The notes below the pieces were generated by a model. That model had not been told where the DNA came from. It was given only the letters and a program-made list of their open reading frames with translations, and did no database searches. A program made the position numbers and the translations under genes. From Bryobacteraceae bacterium (GTDB lineage: Bacteria; Acidobacteriota; Terriglobia; Bryobacterales; Bryobacteraceae): 64,000 nucleotides of DNA. This document shows, in pieces, positions 63,288 through 64,000 of this stretch (position 1 is the stretch's first letter; the number at the start of each line of letters is the position of its first letter). The stretch covers positions 95,506 to 159,505 of the forward strand of contig JAIEPW010000044.1 in NCBI GenBank assembly GCA_019748195.1, read 5' to 3'.

Positions 63288-63325
63288 GGGCCCGGTTGCT
63301 TCGGCGGACCGGGCCCTTTTCTTGT
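63288..63325 (+). terminator. Rho-independent terminator of the TonB-receptor gene
   Basis: GGGCCCGGT (63288-63296) and ACCGGGCCC (63308-63316) form a perfect 9-bp stem followed by TTTTCTTGTG. It lies 20 bases behind the stop codon. Confidence 0.88.
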
Positions 63326-63342
63326 GTGCCGAGAGGAGGCGA

Positions 63343-63855
63343 TCAGGCCTTGGCCTTGGCCGGCGGTTGCATGGGCTCATCCGCGCTGCCGCCGTAGATC
63401 GACGGGACCTTGCCGCCCATGGGGCGAAGGTAAGCCGCGAGCTGTCCCCGGTGGTGCGCTTCGTGCATCAGGCAGAAATTGATGTACGCAACCGCCGGGT
63501 TCGAATAGCTGTAGAAGGTGAGCGTTTCGGCCAACTGCTCCGGCGTCCGCTGGTTCATCTTTTCCACGGCGGCTGCATGGGCCGTGTCGAACCAGGAGAG
63601 CATGTCGGCGACGGAGGCGGCGTCCGTCTGGGCGGCATCGCGCGAGAACGCGCCCGTGGCGACGCCGTTCAGGAAGAAGATACGGGCCGTCAGGATGTGA
63701 GTGGCGAGTTCGCGCGCCGTCATGCACTTTTCGCTGGGACGGTAATCGAGCTGATCTTCGGGCATTGCCGCGACAACGCGCCGGGTGGTCTTGAACTCAG
63801 ATATCACCTGAGGCATTGCCGTATCGAAGAGGAACTTGGCTTGTTCTGGGGTCAT
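63343..63855 (-). CDS. DinB/YfiT family putative metalloenzyme
   Basis: A 170-residue four-helix protein of the DinB-like superfamily. The family's metal-binding histidines are visible in ATHILTARIFF and in LMHEAHHRGQLAAYLRPMGGKVP (HEAHHRGQ). Members coordinate Ni or Zn and include thiol transferases; most have no known substrate. It ends with a Lys/Ala-rich tail. It converges with the TonB-receptor gene across the terminator. Sixteen bases upstream lies the end of the next minus-strand gene. Confidence 0.87.
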   Translation of the reverse strand: MTPEQAKFLFDTAMPQVISEFKTTRRVVAAMPEDQLDYRPSEKCMTARELATHILTARIFFLNGVATGAFSRDAAQTDAASVADMLSWFDTAHAAAVEKMNQRTPEQLAETLTFYSYSNPAVAYINFCLMHEAHHRGQLAAYLRPMGGKVPSIYGGSADEPMQPPAKAKA

Positions 63856-63870
63856 AACGACCCCAGTATA

Positions 63871-64000
63871 TTAGTTGCCGCGCCCGCCTGCGCTGGAACC
63901 GCCGCGCGCGCCGCCGCCCGCTCCCATGGAGCCACGTCCGCCGCCGTCCGCGGCGCCCGCCGAGGTCCCGCCGGCGACACCCCCGCCCGCGCCGCCGAGC
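63871..64000 (-). CDS. Glycine-rich C-terminal end of a protein that starts beyond the right edge
   Basis: The minus-strand frame is open from position 64000 to the stop TAA at 63873-63871. It reads LGGAGGGVAGGTSAGAA, then a further Gly/Ser/Arg-rich tail ending in GGSSAGGRGN. Low-complexity tails like this do not identify the protein. It is followed on the same strand by the DinB gene 16 bases later. Composition alone could also give a chance frame, but the stop position and strand fit a real gene end. Confidence 0.5.
   Translation of the reverse strand, partial: LGGAGGGVAGGTSAGAADGGGRGSMGAGGGARGGSSAGGRGN

Overview
The window looks like the chromosome of a high-GC Acidobacteriota bacterium, probably of the Bryobacterales/Solibacter type. 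This is inferred from a large Oar-like TonB-dependent receptor with an N-terminal carboxypeptidase-regulatory domain, a secreted CHAT/TPR protein encoded with an ECF-like sigma factor and a zinc-finger anti-sigma factor, acidobacterial-looking secreted proteins and dense, overlapping high-GC genes. There is no rRNA, tRNA, CRISPR array, transposase or integrase that I can support.

Region 1 (1-43.9 kb) is one very large surface-polysaccharide locus. It starts with a partial metallophosphoesterase and a lipid kinase. Next comes a cyclic beta-1,2-glucan synthase-like gene split in two by a single in-frame amber codon, preceded in its operon by an ABC exporter (an NdvA/NdvB-like arrangement). Then follow sugar-nucleotide genes (RmlA type, a WxcM-like acetyltransferase/ketoisomerase fusion, a DegT aminotransferase) for a 3-acetamido-3,6-dideoxyhexose. 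A low-GC island (about 13.5-18.85 kb) carries a WecD/WecE pair for dTDP-Fuc4NAc, a methyltransferase, a polyprenyl-phosphate-type glycosyltransferase and a low-GC homologue of a high-GC membrane protein just outside the island. A run of glycosyltransferases, an O-antigen ligase/polymerase, two exported proteins, an asparagine-synthase-type amidotransferase, a phosphatase-fold protein and a Wzx-type flippase complete the assembly machinery. No initiating sugar-phosphate transferase, RmlB or Wza/Wzc export apparatus lies inside the window.

The most unusual part of region 1 is 33.5-38.9 kb. It holds an acyltransferase-like gene, an acyl carrier protein, an amino acid:[carrier protein] ligase homologue, an FkbH-type HAD protein, a second carrier protein and a GNAT acyltransferase, on one strand and mostly overlapping. 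The simplest reading is a module that charges two carrier proteins (one with an amino acid, one with a glyceryl unit) and transfers these groups onto the amino sugars of the polysaccharide. A large exported BACON-domain protein, a third DegT aminotransferase, a KdsC-like phosphatase and an ACT-domain protein close the locus.

Region 2 (44.5-48.6 kb) is a minus-strand cassette: a 26-codon peptide ORF with a good ribosome binding site, the exported CHAT/TPR protein, the sigma factor and the anti-sigma factor. Region 3 (48.7-53.4 kb) is the conserved ffh-rpsP-khpA-rimM-trmD-rplS-rnhB operon with a clear promoter. Directly after it lies a 113-residue predicted membrane-anchored or exported peptide built of five HGLTPPPKDYD repeats, behind a perfect upstream palindrome. 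It is separated from a polytopic membrane protein by an 11-bp perfect stem-loop that buries the latter's ribosome binding site. Region 4 (54.7-64 kb) is ordinary: a Tat-exported Gfo/Idh/MocA oxidoreductase, aspS-hisS-gamma carbonic anhydrase, the TonB receptor, a DinB protein and the glycine-rich end of a further gene.
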